From JANYHH01 sp965249745 (lineage in GTDB: Bacteria; Deinococcota; Deinococci; Deinococcales; JAAFIG01), in contig OZ252252.1 in the NCBI GenBank assembly GCA_965249745.1, forward strand, positions 4,712,001 through 4,776,000: DNA of 64,000 bases, given 5' to 3'. The translations under genes and the position numbers were made by a program. A model generated the notes under the pieces. It was not told the origin of the DNA. It saw only the letters and a program-made list of their open reading frames with translations, and made no database searches. Positions 43,446 through 53,073 of the stretch are shown in pieces; the stretch's first letter is position 1, and the number at the start of each line of letters is the position of its first letter.

Positions 43446-45001
43446 TCACTCTGCCAGCCGCATCCGCTCGAGGTCCAGGTCGCGTTGCACGCGCCGCATC
43501 GCCTCGTCGCCGATCGTGCCCGCATCGCGGAGCGCCACCAGCGTATCCATTTCCACCTCGATCAGCTCGTCCTGCAACCGCGTCAGGGCGCTGTGCTGCC
43601 CCTCGAGGTCGCCACTGCCATCCCCATCCCAGCGCGCCTGGAACCGCCGTTGCCGCGAGTCAATCCGGTTACGCATCTCCTGGACGTGATCGGGCAGCAC
43701 CCAGGGTTCCTCGGACAGCACCTCGAGGCGTTTCAGGCTGGCCATGGCGGTTTTGAAGCGAGCCTTGACCTCCTCGCGTTCCAAGGCCCCGTCCTCCGGG
43801 AAGTTGAAGCGACGAATCAGCGGCGTCAGCGTTAGTCCCTGCCCGAGCAGCGTGGCCAGGATCACGCAGAAGGTCAGAAACAGGATCAGGTCTCTGGCGG
43901 GGAAGTTTTCCGGGAGCGCCAGCGCCGCCGCCAAGCTGACAATGCCGCGCATCCCCGCCCAGGAGACGGTGGCCGGAATTTTCCAGGACAGGATCGGATC
44001 GGTCTCGCGGATGCGCCGGTTCAACAGTCTGGGCAGGTAAGTGGCCGGGAAAACCCAAGCGATACGACCCAAGATCACCGTCAAACTGACCGCCAGGGCG
44101 TACCCGACCAAGGTCAGGGCGGGCTGCTCGAGGCGGCCCACGACGCTCGGGAGTTGCAAGCCGATCAAAACGAACGCCAATCCGTTCAGCGCCAGCACGA
44201 TCACTTCCCAAACGCCGTCCGCCTGAACTCGGAGCGCGGCGCTCATGACGCGGGCGCTCGCCCGGCCGACCACGAAGCCCAGCACCACGCAGGCGATCAC
44301 GCCGGACACGTGCAGGGACTCCGCGATGAAGTACGTCAGGAAAGTGTTGACGAGCGTCACCAGGATCGCCACGGGCACATCGTCCAGCCAGCCGACCACG
44401 CGGTTCACCAGCCAGGCCATAATGAGGCCGACCAGCGCTCCGCCAGCCGCGCTGACCACGAAATCCAGCGCCGCACCGGATAAGGAGAACGTCCCGGTCA
44501 CGGCGGTTCCGACTGCGACGCGGTACGCGATCAGGGCGCTCGCGTCGTTCACCAGGCTCTCGCCCTCGAGAATCGTCACCAGGCGACGCGGCAAGCCCAG
44601 CCGCTCGGCGATGCTGGTCGCGGCGATCGCATCCGGCGGCGCGACGATGGCTCCCAGCGCGAAAGCCGCCGCCAACGGCAAGCCCGGAATCAGGCGTGCA
44701 TGACCAGCCCGACCAACACGGTCGTGAATAACACCAGGCCCACGGACAGCAGCAGAATCGCCCGCAGGCTGCGCTTGAAGTCTCGGATTGGGGTATAAAA
44801 CGCGGCACTGACCAGGATCGGCGGCAGGAACAGCAGAAACACGATGTCTGACTCGAGGCGAACCTCTGGCAAGCCCGGCAGCAGGCTGATCGCCAGTCCC
44901 GCCAGCAGTAAGAAAATCGGGTACGGCAGGCTGCTGCGTCGCGCGAACGCGATCAGCACCGTCATCAAACCCATCAAAATCAATAGCGCCTCGAGTTGCA
45001 T
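43446..45001 (-). pseudogene. CPA1 Na+/H+ antiporter with frameshift near 44690
   Basis: N-terminal part (45001 to about 44690) reads 'MQLEALLILMGLMTVLIAFARR...' with membrane helices to 'VGLVMHA', and then stops; the next frame continues at once with 'LIPGLPLAAAFALGAIVAPPDAIAATSIAERLGLPRR' and the CPA1 antiporter core (VAPPDAIAATSI and 'GESLVNDASALI' carry the ion-binding Asp residues), through about 12 helices to a cytoplasmic tail ending 'DLERMRLAE'. One missing base in GCACGCCTG explains the break. With it corrected the protein is about 517 aa. Functional or not depends on whether the base is truly missing. Confidence 0.8.
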
Positions 45002-45210
45002 GGCTACAGAATAGAGGACTCAGGTACCCGTCAACCACCCAGCAAGCTCGAGAATCGAGCACCTCGAGCCACCGATCAGGGACGCCCGAGCACTCGAGCC
45101 TGCCCTGTCGTCGCAAGGCTCGAGGAATCCGACCCTCAGCGATTGAGATTTTGATGGCAATGTTCAATTCGTGTCTTGTTTGAATTTCTGCCCCGTGATA
45201 AGACGCTGGC

Positions 45211-48138
45211 ATGACAGAATTCAAAGCTGGTTCCAGCATCGGCGGGTACAAAATAGAACGCGTCCTGCCGTACCCCGAGGTCGCGGGGCAGTACCTGGAG
45301 TTGCGCCACGAGGCGACCGGGGCGCGCCACATTCACATCGCTTGCCCGGACGACAACAACGCCTTCACCGTGACCTTTCCGACGATTCCGCAGGACGACA
45401 CCGGCGTGGCGCACATCTTGGAACACATCGTGCTGTGCGGCTCGGAGAAATATCCGGTGCGGGATCCCTTTTTCAGTATGATCCCGCGCAGCCTGAACAC
45501 CTTCATGAACGCGCTGACCAGCAGCGCTTGGACGACCTACCCGTTCTCCACTCGCAACGAGCGCGACTTTTACAATCTATTGAACGTCTACCTGGACGCG
45601 ACCTTCTTTCCAAAAATCGCGGAGGAAGCCTATAAGCAGGAAGCCTGGCGCTTTGAATTTGCCGACGGGGCTGATTCCAGCACGCCCCTCGAGTACAAGG
45701 GAGTCGTCTTCAACGAGATGAAGGGCGGCATGGCGGATGTCGGCAGCCGCATGTACCGCACGATCTACAAGGGCGTCTTCCCAGACATCACCTACGGCAA
45801 CAACTCCGGCGGCGAACCCGAAGCCATCCCCAGCCTGACCTGGCAGACCCTGAAAGACTTCCACGCGACGCACTACCACCCGAGCAACGCGTACTTTTAC
45901 ACCTATGGCAGTTTTGACTTGGAGAAAACCCTGGGTCTAATCGAACAGAACGTCTTGCACCGTTTCACGAAACTCGAGCATGACTGGAGCGTGCCGGATC
46001 AGCCACGCTTCACCGCCCCGAAACGCTCCGAGGGCGTCTACGCGGTCGCGCCGACCGATCCCGTGGACAAGAAGGCGCAGGTCGTCGTGTCGTGGCTGAC
46101 CGCGCCGATCACCGATTCGTTTGAACTGCTGTCCCTGCGGGTGCTGGAACGGGTGCTACTGGCGAACGCCGCCTCGCCGCTCAGGAAAGCCCTGATCGAA
46201 TCTGGCATTGGGAGCGCCCTGGCAGACGGCACGGGTTTAAACGACAGCCCCCGCGAGGCGGTTTTCAGCGCCGGGTTGAAAGACGTGAACGACGCCGACA
46301 CCGAAACCATTGAAACCCTGATCCTCGAGACGCTGCAAGCCTTGGTGCGGAGTGGCGTGGACCAGGAGATGGTGGACGCCTCGATTCACCGGTTTGAAAT
46401 CGAGAACCGCGAGGTCAGCAACAGCGGCTTCCCGTTCGCCTTCAAACCCGCTTTCACCGTCATGGGCGCGTACCTGTACGGCGGCGACCCGTACAAGGCG
46501 CTGCAATTTGATAGTGACATCGCGCAGTTGGCGGCGGCGCGGGCGGGCGGGCGCTTCTTCGAGGGATTAATAGAGAAACACTTTCTGAACAACTCGCACC
46601 GCGTCACGACCGTATTGAAACCCGATGCGGAGCTGATTCCCAGAAACGACGCCGACGAGAAGCGCAAGCTCGAGGAGATCAAGGCGCACCTGGAACCAAA
46701 ACAGGTCCAGCAAATTCTGGCGGACGCGGCGGCGCTGAAAGCCTCACAGGAGGGCGAGCAAGACCTGTCAATCCTGCCAACCCTGGAACTGACCGATGTC
46801 CCGATGACGTTTGAGGATGTCGCGCACCGGATCGAGACGCTGCACGGCGCGACGGTAGGGCTGTTCCCGCAACCCACGAACGGCTTGTCGTACCTGGATT
46901 TCAGCACCGACTTCAGTGGCTTGCCCGAAAAGCTGAAAGACCTGCTGCCGCTGTTCAACTTTGTCTTCCCGAAGATGGGCGCGGGGAACAGCAGCTATTT
47001 GGAGATGGCCGGACGGATCGAAGCCTCCACGGGCGGTCTCGGTGCGAGCGCCGGGACGCGCACCGCTCCGGACGCGCTGGACAGCTTCCGTCAGGGCTTC
47101 AGTCTCAGCACCAAAACGCTCTACCGCAACCACGATGCGACCTTTCAGATTCTGAGCGATTATTTAACGGCGCTCAACTTCGACCGCCAACACCTGAAGA
47201 ACCTGCTGGGCATGTACCGGGCCGGTCTCGAGGCGCGGGTGGCAGGGGCGGGACACGTGTTCGCCTGGCAACTCGCCGAGGCGCAGCTCGGCGGCGTGGG
47301 CGTGCTGAAGGAGCGCTTGGGCGGCATCACCCAGGTGCGCTTGGGCAAGAAATTAGCCGCGCTGGACGAGGCTGGGCTGGACGGGTTGATCGCCGACCTG
47401 AGCGCCATCCGCGATCACCTGTTCCGGGCGGGCGGCTTACGAATCTGCGTCACCTCCGAAGAATCCCAGCTCGAGGGTTTGAAGGCTAGCCTATCGGCCC
47501 TCCTCGAGCGGTTGCCCGCCGACGCGCCCGTGGATCACGGGACTGCTTACGCGCCCGCACCGCGTCAAGCGCAAGCGCGCACCGCGGCCGTGCCCGTGGC
47601 CTACGACGCGCTGGTCTTCCAGACCGTGCCGTACACGCACCCGGACGCCCCGGCACTGATGGCGCTCGGAGAGTTTCTGCGTTCGCGGTACCTGCACAAG
47701 GAAATCCGCGAGAAAGGCGGCGCGTACGGTGGCTTCGCGGCTGTCATGCGCGAGGACGGCGTGTTCGCGTTACTGTCCTACCGCGACCCGCACATCCAAC
47801 GCACCTTCGAGGTCTACGCGGGCGTGCAAGACTTCATGGCGCACCCGATAGACGCGGATGCCCTGAAGGAAGCTGTTCTGGCCGCCTGCGCCGACGTGGA
47901 CCCGCTCAGCAGCCCGGACACCAAAGGACGCAGCCGCTTCTACAACGACTTGGCAGGCTACACCTTGGAGCGCCGCGCCGAATTCAAACGCCGCCTGCTG
48001 ACCACGACGGCCGACGACCTGCGCCGCGTGGCGGGGGTGTACTTGCGGGACGGCGCGCTGGCGGTCGTCTCTAACGAAGAGAAAATCGCGGAGGCCAACG
48101 CGCAGATGGGCGGGATTTTCGCGGTCGAAGCGATCTGA
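45211..48138 (+). CDS. M16C peptidase, PreP-like (insulinase family), 975 aa
   Basis: Inverted zinc-binding motif His68-x-x-Glu71-His72 ('HILEH'), followed by 'LCGSEKYPVRDPFF' and 'NALTSSAWTTYPF', characteristic of presequence-protease (PreP) type M16C enzymes. The second zinc Glu is in 'NEMKGG' near residue 169. The 975-aa length fits two fused M16 halves with a central linker. It degrades peptides inside a chamber. Start ATG 12 bp after CGTGATAAGAC... with no strong Shine-Dalgarno. Divergent from the antiporter. Confidence 0.95.
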   Translation: MTEFKAGSSIGGYKIERVLPYPEVAGQYLELRHEATGARHIHIACPDDNNAFTVTFPTIPQDDTGVAHILEHIVLCGSEKYPVRDPFFSMIPRSLNTFMNALTSSAWTTYPFSTRNERDFYNLLNVYLDATFFPKIAEEAYKQEAWRFEFADGADSSTPLEYKGVVFNEMKGGMADVGSRMYRTIYKGVFPDITYGNNSGGEPEAIPSLTWQTLKDFHATHYHPSNAYFYTYGSFDLEKTLGLIEQNVLHRFTKLEHDWSVPDQPRFTAPKRSEGVYAVAPTDPVDKKAQVVVSWLTAPITDSFELLSLRVLERVLLANAASPLRKALIESGIGSALADGTGLNDSPREAVFSAGLKDVNDADTETIETLILETLQALVRSGVDQEMVDASIHRFEIENREVSNSGFPFAFKPAFTVMGAYLYGGDPYKALQFDSDIAQLAAARAGGRFFEGLIEKHFLNNSHRVTTVLKPDAELIPRNDADEKRKLEEIKAHLEPKQVQQILADAAALKASQEGEQDLSILPTLELTDVPMTFEDVAHRIETLHGATVGLFPQPTNGLSYLDFSTDFSGLPEKLKDLLPLFNFVFPKMGAGNSSYLEMAGRIEASTGGLGASAGTRTAPDALDSFRQGFSLSTKTLYRNHDATFQILSDYLTALNFDRQHLKNLLGMYRAGLEARVAGAGHVFAWQLAEAQLGGVGVLKERLGGITQVRLGKKLAALDEAGLDGLIADLSAIRDHLFRAGGLRICVTSEESQLEGLKASLSALLERLPADAPVDHGTAYAPAPRQAQARTAAVPVAYDALVFQTVPYTHPDAPALMALGEFLRSRYLHKEIREKGGAYGGFAAVMREDGVFALLSYRDPHIQRTFEVYAGVQDFMAHPIDADALKEAVLAACADVDPLSSPDTKGRSRFYNDLAGYTLERRAEFKRRLLTTTADDLRRVAGVYLRDGALAVVSNEEKIAEANAQMGGIFAVEAI

Positions 48139-48286
48139 GACACCTGTAGGCTCGAGGCAGCGATTGGCGGACAGCGCGCCCCTTAACAATCGGTCTCGAG
48201 CCAACGAGACAAAACTCGAGCCTTCGACCCAGCTTTCTCGAGCTATCCGCCCCAAGCAAGCGTTTCGTCCGACTGTAACGCCAAAC

Positions 48287-48315
48287 TTGCCGGAAAAAGC
48301 GCTCTGGTGTAGAAT
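48287..48315 (+). promoter_or_regulatory. Promoter of the rimP-nusA-ylxR-infB operon
   Basis: TTGCCG (48287-48292), a 17-nt spacer, and TAGAAT (48310-48315). Start of transcription would be about 48322, giving a leader of about 120 nt that includes the hairpin at 48345-48369. Confidence 0.7.
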
Positions 48316-48344
48316 TCCTCTCAGTTGGTTCCTCGAGCGTTTTT

Positions 48345-48372
48345 CGGGGCGGGTATCTTACCCGCCCCGTTT
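48345..48372 (+). terminator. Leader hairpin, possible attenuator
   Basis: A perfect 9-bp GC stem (CGGGGCGGG at 48345-48353, CCCGCCCCG at 48361-48369) with a 7-nt loop, followed by TTTG. It lies between the promoter and rimP, and the following gene products include NusA, known to act on hairpin-dependent termination, so autoregulation by attenuation is plausible. Confidence 0.55.
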
Positions 48373-48439
48373 GCTTGGGGCGACCTCGAGGGTCGGGCGA
48401 ATCGGATGTGGCTCCCGCCAACTCGAGGCGGAGAGGCAG

Positions 48440-48895
48440 GTGAGGATCGCGGACTTAATGGCCATTGCCAGGGACGTGCTGGAACCCCTGGGGTACGAGG
48501 TGTTAGAGGTGCAGACGGGTGGCGCGGGCCGCGTCAGCACGGTTGTCGTGCGGATGGACCGCTTGGACGAGCAGCCGGTGGCGGTGACCGATCTGGAACG
48601 CGCCAGTCGCGTGCTGGGTTTGGAATTTGACCGCTTAGACCCGATTCAGGGCGAGTACCGCCTTGAACTCGAGTCACCCGGCGCGAAACGCCCCTTGCTG
48701 CGGGCGCGGCACTTCGAGCGCATGGTCGGCTTGAAGGTGAAAGTCAAGGTTCCCGGCGTGGGCGGTACGGTTGGGATCATCAAGGAAGTCACACCGGAAA
48801 CCGTGACCTTGGAGACCGACGGCGGCAAACTGGAGAGCTTCAATCTGGCGGGCATTCAAGCCAACCTGATGGAATTCCCCGATAAGCACCGCTGA
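48440..48895 (+). CDS. rimP: Ribosome maturation factor RimP
   Basis: GTG start (48440) chosen, 151 residues, because GGAGAGGCAGG precedes it and 'VRIADLMAIARDVLEPLGYEV' is a standard RimP start; ATG 48458 is an alternative. 'DLERASRVLGLEFD', 'YRLELESPGAKRPL' and a C-terminal SH3-like domain 'TVGIIKEVTPETVTLET' match the family. It helps 30S subunit maturation. First gene of the nusA/infB operon. Confidence 0.93.
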   Translation: MRIADLMAIARDVLEPLGYEVLEVQTGGAGRVSTVVVRMDRLDEQPVAVTDLERASRVLGLEFDRLDPIQGEYRLELESPGAKRPLLRARHFERMVGLKVKVKVPGVGGTVGIIKEVTPETVTLETDGGKLESFNLAGIQANLMEFPDKHR

Positions 48896-49043
48896 TGTCT
48901 GCGAAGCTAAAACTTGGATTTTAAGCCCCGAAGACGTTGATGAACTGTTTCAGGCACGCGATTTTTCAGATCCAAGATTTTAGCAGGAAGTGCAATCCGC
49001 CCGCCACGTCAGCTCGAGAAATAGAAAAGGAGGCAAGCTAGAG

Positions 49044-49071
49044 GCTAGTAGCCAGACGCTAGTAGCCAGAC
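49044..49071. repeat. Perfect 14-bp tandem repeat upstream of nusA
   Basis: GCTAGTAGCCAGAC occurs twice, head to tail, between the AAGGAGG at 49027-49033 and the nusA ATG at 49085, so the strong Shine-Dalgarno is about 52 nt from the start it would serve. Confidence 0.85.
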
Positions 49072-49084
49072 GCTCAAACCCAAC

Positions 49085-50284
49085 ATGGACAGAGAACAGC
49101 AGAGAGAATTTGTCGGTGCGCTCGAGGAACTCGCCATCGCGCGCGGCATGGACAAGATGGCGCTCATCACCGCCTTCGAGGAGGCGCTTCAGGAGACGTA
49201 CACGCGCCGCGTCGAGCAGGGAAAGCGCGTCGAGGTTCACATTGACCCGGATCGCGGCGAGATCGAAGTTCTGATTATCCGCGAGGTCGTGGAAAAGGTG
49301 GACGAGGAAAACGCCGAGATGCAGATCTCCCTGGCGGACGCCTTGGAATTGGACCCGGACGTGGAGCTGGGCATGGAGATGGAGTTCCCGGTCCCGGTGG
49401 AATCGTTCAGCCGGATCGCGCTCCAGCACGCCAAGCAGATGTTGACCCAGAAAATGCGCGACATGGAACGCGCCGTGGTCTTCAACGAATATAAAGACCG
49501 CCAAGGCGAAGTGCTGACCGCGAGCGTCGCCCGAGTGGACAATAAAGGGAATGTCTTCGTGGAGCTGGGTCGCGGCGAGGCGATCATGCCCCCCAAGGAA
49601 CAGATTCCCGGCGAGCGCCTGTCCAGCGGGGCGCGCACCAAGATTTACCTGAAAGAGGTCAGCATGACCCCGCGAGGGGCGAGCATCCTGGCGTCCCGCG
49701 CCGCACCGGAGCTGCTGGAGTACTTGCTGAAGCAGGAAGTCCCGGAGATCGCGGACGGCACGGTGGAGGTCAAATCTATCGCTCGGGAAGCCGGGCAGCG
49801 CAGCAAAATCGCGGTTTACAGCCGCAACTCCAACGTGGACCCGATTGGAGCCTGCATCGGGCATCGCGGCAACCGAATTCAAGCCGTGACCGCTGAAATC
49901 GGGCGCGAGCGGGTGGATGTGATCCAGTGGGACGGCAACGCTCGAGACTTTATCAAGAACGCGCTGTCGCCCGCCAAGGTCGGCAACATCGAACTGGACA
50001 CCGACGAGCAAACCGCCAGGGTGACCGTGACCGGCGATCAGCTCAGCCTAGCGATCGGTAAGGGCGGTCAGAACGTGCGTCTGGCGGCCAAATTGACCGG
50101 TTTCAAGATTGACCTTCAGGAGACCGCCAGCGTCTCCGACTTGGACGCCGCGATGCAGGACGCCGCCAAGGGGCAGGATGGCAAGCGCTCAAGTGCCGCC
50201 GACCGCTTCGCCGCGCTGTTCAGCGCCACCCCAGACGGCGAGACGACCGATGCCCGCACCGAGAAGGAAACGGCCGAGGGCTAG
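49085..50284 (+). CDS. nusA: Transcription elongation/termination factor NusA
   Basis: 399 residues. N-terminal domain 'MDREQQREFVGALEELAIARG', then S1 domain ('GEVLTASVARVDNKGNVFVELG'), KH1 and KH2 ('VKSIAREAGQRSKIAVYS', 'IGACIGHRGNRIQAVTAEI', 'AIGKGGQNVRLAAKLTGF'). The C-terminal repeats of Escherichia NusA are missing, as usual outside proteobacteria. It modulates RNA polymerase pausing and termination, and can regulate its own operon. Its Shine-Dalgarno is displaced by a 28-bp repeat. Second gene of the operon. Confidence 0.96.
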   Translation: MDREQQREFVGALEELAIARGMDKMALITAFEEALQETYTRRVEQGKRVEVHIDPDRGEIEVLIIREVVEKVDEENAEMQISLADALELDPDVELGMEMEFPVPVESFSRIALQHAKQMLTQKMRDMERAVVFNEYKDRQGEVLTASVARVDNKGNVFVELGRGEAIMPPKEQIPGERLSSGARTKIYLKEVSMTPRGASILASRAAPELLEYLLKQEVPEIADGTVEVKSIAREAGQRSKIAVYSRNSNVDPIGACIGHRGNRIQAVTAEIGRERVDVIQWDGNARDFIKNALSPAKVGNIELDTDEQTARVTVTGDQLSLAIGKGGQNVRLAAKLTGFKIDLQETASVSDLDAAMQDAAKGQDGKRSSAADRFAALFSATPDGETTDARTEKETAEG

Positions 50285-50309
50285 TTCAGGCTCGAGAGGA
50301 GAAACAGCT

Positions 50310-50663
50310 ATGGCACGGCAGGAACGCGCACCGCACAAGCAGCACGACGCCGCTGGGAAACGAATCCCGGTGCGGAGTTGCGTCGTGTGCCGTCAGCGCT
50401 TCCCGCAGGCTGAGCTGTTGCGCTTGACTCGAGACGAGGCCGGAACCGTGCAACTCGATCCGAAACGGTCGGCGGCCGGGCGCGGGTTTTACATTTGCGC
50501 CAAGCCGACCTGTCACCTCGAGAAGCCGCTCATGCGGGTCTCCAGAGGCGGCGCGGCGCGGCTCTCACGGGAACTCGAGGCGTGGTTCACGACGGGTTTA
50601 AACTCAATTCATCACAGGGTTGCTTATGAAGAAATAAGTCAGTCCGAGACCGCTGGCGCATAA
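50310..50663 (+). CDS. ylxR: YlxR-family RNA-binding protein
   Basis: 117 residues, started at the ATG with AGAGGAGA ahead. 'RSCVVCRQRFPQAELLRL' and 'GRGFYICAKPTC' are the two zinc-like Cys pairs of the YlxR/RnpM fold. Family members bind RNA and, in some bacteria, modulate RNase P. Third in the operon, 25 bp after nusA. The C-terminal tail (about 30 residues) is longer than in many homologs. Confidence 0.9.
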   Translation: MARQERAPHKQHDAAGKRIPVRSCVVCRQRFPQAELLRLTRDEAGTVQLDPKRSAAGRGFYICAKPTCHLEKPLMRVSRGGAARLSRELEAWFTTGLNSIHHRVAYEEISQSETAGA

Positions 50664-50688
50664 CCAGCGGTTCCCCAGGAGGATTCAC

Positions 50689-52530
50689 ATGTCCAAAGTC
50701 CGCATTCACGCCCTGGCCAAAGACCTCGGCGTAGACAGTAAGAAAATGCTCGATCTGCTTCACGGCATGGGCGTGGACGCTAAAACGGCGTCCAGCACGA
50801 TTGACGACGAGACCGCCGAGATCGTCAAGTCCTTGATCGCCGACGAGGCCGCACAGACCACCAATGGCTCGAGCCAGCCAGAGGCGACCACCAACACCAA
50901 GCCGCTCGAGCGGTCGGGCAAGGCGGATGTCTCGAGCGCCCCGGTTATTGCGGTAGATCCCGTGCCCGCCAAGGAAATCCCGCATCGCCCGCCGGTCGTG
51001 ACCATCATGGGCCACGTGGATCACGGAAAAACCAGCTTATTGGATTACATCCGTAAGACCAAAGTCGCCGAGAAGGAAGCGGGCGGCATCACCCAGCACG
51101 TCGGCGCGTTCGAGGCGATTACCAGCGGCGGCAAGGTTGTCTTTATTGACACGCCCGGTCACGAGGCCTTCACCAGCATTCGCGCTCGAGGGGCGCAGGT
51201 CGCGGATATCGCGGTGATCGTGATCGCCGCCTCGGAAAGCCTGATGCCGCAAACCCGTGAGGCAATCGCGCACGCCAAAGCCGCCAAGGTACCGATCATG
51301 GTGGCGATCAACAAGATTGACCTGCCGAACGCCAATGTGGACAAGGTCACGAACGACCTGATGCAAGTGGAACTCGTGCCAGAAGCCTTCGGTGGCGACA
51401 CGATCGTTGTACCGATCAGCGCCCGGACCGGCGAGGGGATTGACAAACTGCTGGAAAATCTCTTGCTGGTCGCGGAACTCGAGGACCTACGGGCCGACCC
51501 GGACGGCGAGTTCAAAGGCGTTATCATCGAAGCCAAAGTGGACAAGCAAGCGGGCGTGCTGGCGACTGTGCTGATTCAGAGCGGGACACTCACGGTCGGC
51601 GATTTCCTAGTCGTCGGTGAACGCTATGGCAAGATTCGCGCCATGACCGACAGCGGCGGCTCGAGGCTGACCAAAGCCCTGCCCGGCAGCGCCGTGCAGG
51701 TTCTGGGGTTCAGCGAAACCCCGGTCGCAGGTGAAATCGCGCTGCAAGCCAAGAACGAACACGACGCCCGTGAAATTATTGCCGGTCGCAAAGACGTGCG
51801 CGTGGACGCCGCGAACGACTTGGAGCGCAACGCCAAGCGCGAACGCAGCACCGCCTCGCTGTCGCTCGAGGCATTGTTAGGCAAACCCGGCGAGGCTCCC
51901 GCCCCGGAGAAACGCGTCGTCAACATCATCATTCGCGCCGACACCCAGGGTTCGCTCGAGGCGATTCAGGGCATTCTGGCGAAGGAAAACACCGACGAGG
52001 TGGATGTCAACGTCATGTTCGCCGGAATCGGTGCGCCGACCGAGGGCGATGTGCTGTTGGCCAGCACCGCCGAGGGCGCGATGATCCTGGGCTTCAACGC
52101 CACGCCTCCTGGCAGCGTCAAGAAGATGGCGGACCTGAAAAAGGTTGAGATCAAAACCCACCGCATCATCTACGAGCTGGTCGAAGACGTGCAGAAGATG
52201 ATTCGCGGCGGCAAGGAACCCGTCTTTGAAGAGCGCCTGATCGGGAAGGCAGAAGTCCGCATGATTATCCGCGTCCCCAAGGCGGGCGGCAACATTGCCG
52301 GTTCCTATGTCACTGAAGGCAAGATGATGCGGAACGGCAAAGCCAAGGTCATCCGCGCCAAGAAGGAAATCTGGAAAGGCACGTTCGGCAGCCTGAAGCG
52401 TTTCAAGGACGACGTGCGCGAGGTTCTGCAAGGCTACGAGTGCGGTATCAACCTGAACGGCTTCGACGAGTTCGAGGTCGGCGACATCATCGAATGCGCC
52501 GAGGTCGTGGAAGTCACCGCGACCGCCTAA
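50689..52530 (+). CDS. infB: Translation initiation factor IF-2, short form, 613 aa
   Basis: A compact IF-2: an N-terminal helical domain of about 85 residues (SKVRIHALAKDLGVDSKKML) replaces the long repeat-rich region found in many bacteria. GTPase motifs are G1 'GHVDHGKTS' (about 107), G3 'DTPGHEAF' and G4 'NKID'. Domains II-IV end 'GFDEFEVGDIIECAEVVEV'. It places fMet-tRNA on the 30S subunit. Its last ~100 codons are duplicated at 53359-53656. Last gene of the operon; a terminator follows. Confidence 0.97.
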   Translation: MSKVRIHALAKDLGVDSKKMLDLLHGMGVDAKTASSTIDDETAEIVKSLIADEAAQTTNGSSQPEATTNTKPLERSGKADVSSAPVIAVDPVPAKEIPHRPPVVTIMGHVDHGKTSLLDYIRKTKVAEKEAGGITQHVGAFEAITSGGKVVFIDTPGHEAFTSIRARGAQVADIAVIVIAASESLMPQTREAIAHAKAAKVPIMVAINKIDLPNANVDKVTNDLMQVELVPEAFGGDTIVVPISARTGEGIDKLLENLLLVAELEDLRADPDGEFKGVIIEAKVDKQAGVLATVLIQSGTLTVGDFLVVGERYGKIRAMTDSGGSRLTKALPGSAVQVLGFSETPVAGEIALQAKNEHDAREIIAGRKDVRVDAANDLERNAKRERSTASLSLEALLGKPGEAPAPEKRVVNIIIRADTQGSLEAIQGILAKENTDEVDVNVMFAGIGAPTEGDVLLASTAEGAMILGFNATPPGSVKKMADLKKVEIKTHRIIYELVEDVQKMIRGGKEPVFEERLIGKAEVRMIIRVPKAGGNIAGSYVTEGKMMRNGKAKVIRAKKEIWKGTFGSLKRFKDDVREVLQGYECGINLNGFDEFEVGDIIECAEVVEVTATA

Positions 52531-52558
52531 CCCTCGAATCTTTCAATCTTCACAGACA

Positions 52559-52587
52559 GGGCGGCCGTAGCAAGGCCGCCCTTCTCT
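52559..52587 (+). terminator. Intrinsic terminator after infB
   Basis: GGGCGGCC (52559-52566) pairs with GGCCGCCC (52574-52581) over a 7-nt loop, then TTCTCT. It lies 28 bp after the infB stop. Confidence 0.8.
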
Positions 52588-52605
52588 ATCCCTCGAGAGG
52601 AACCC

Positions 52606-53025
52606 ATGAAAAAAGCCAGTTTCAAACCGACCCGCGCCGAACTCTTGGAGACAATTCAAACCCTGCTCTCCGCGCTCGAAGACACCGGCGATCACGACGC
52701 ACTCCTCGAGACGACCCGTGAGGTGCTCAACCGGGAGAGCCTCTCCAAGATCAGCCTCGAGATCATTGGCAGCGGCATCAACGCGCACGGCGATTCGTTA
52801 CAACTCGGCGTGATGCGCGGCTGGAACCTGGAACGCTTCGCGGTCGGCGTGGAACGCGGCAAGGCCTTCCTGGAACTGGACGCGCCCGCGATGGGCCTAA
52901 CCTTTGATCTGCGCCTGCCCGCCCGTGGCTTCACGTCGCTCGAGACGCTGGCAGCGACCTGTCAGGGCTTGCTGTCCGACGGTCGGGCGATGCGCTTTGC
53001 CAGCGGCGATGGGAAGAAAAAGTAA
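52606..53025 (+). CDS. Hypothetical protein, 139 aa
   Basis: MKKASFKPTRAELLETIQTLLSALEDTG... an alpha-helical N-terminus then a beta-rich part ('GDSLQLGVMRGWNLERF', 'DAPAMGLTFDLRLPARGF'). Good start with GAGAGGA 8 nt ahead. It lies between the infB terminator and the GNAT-like gene at 53074. No family recognised. It has ordinary composition and CTCGAG sites, so it looks native rather than part of the adjoining island. Confidence 0.7.
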   Translation: MKKASFKPTRAELLETIQTLLSALEDTGDHDALLETTREVLNRESLSKISLEIIGSGINAHGDSLQLGVMRGWNLERFAVGVERGKAFLELDAPAMGLTFDLRLPARGFTSLETLAATCQGLLSDGRAMRFASGDGKKK

Positions 53026-53073
53026 GCGAGGCTCGAGGATGGTCAGCCCCTCGAGGTGGAAACGGAGGAACCC

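Noticed and set aside
43669..44808. Long minus-strand frame of 379 codons over the antiporter
   Set aside because: Rich in Arg/Gly/Pro, no family match, and it lies in another frame of the Na+/H+ antiporter.
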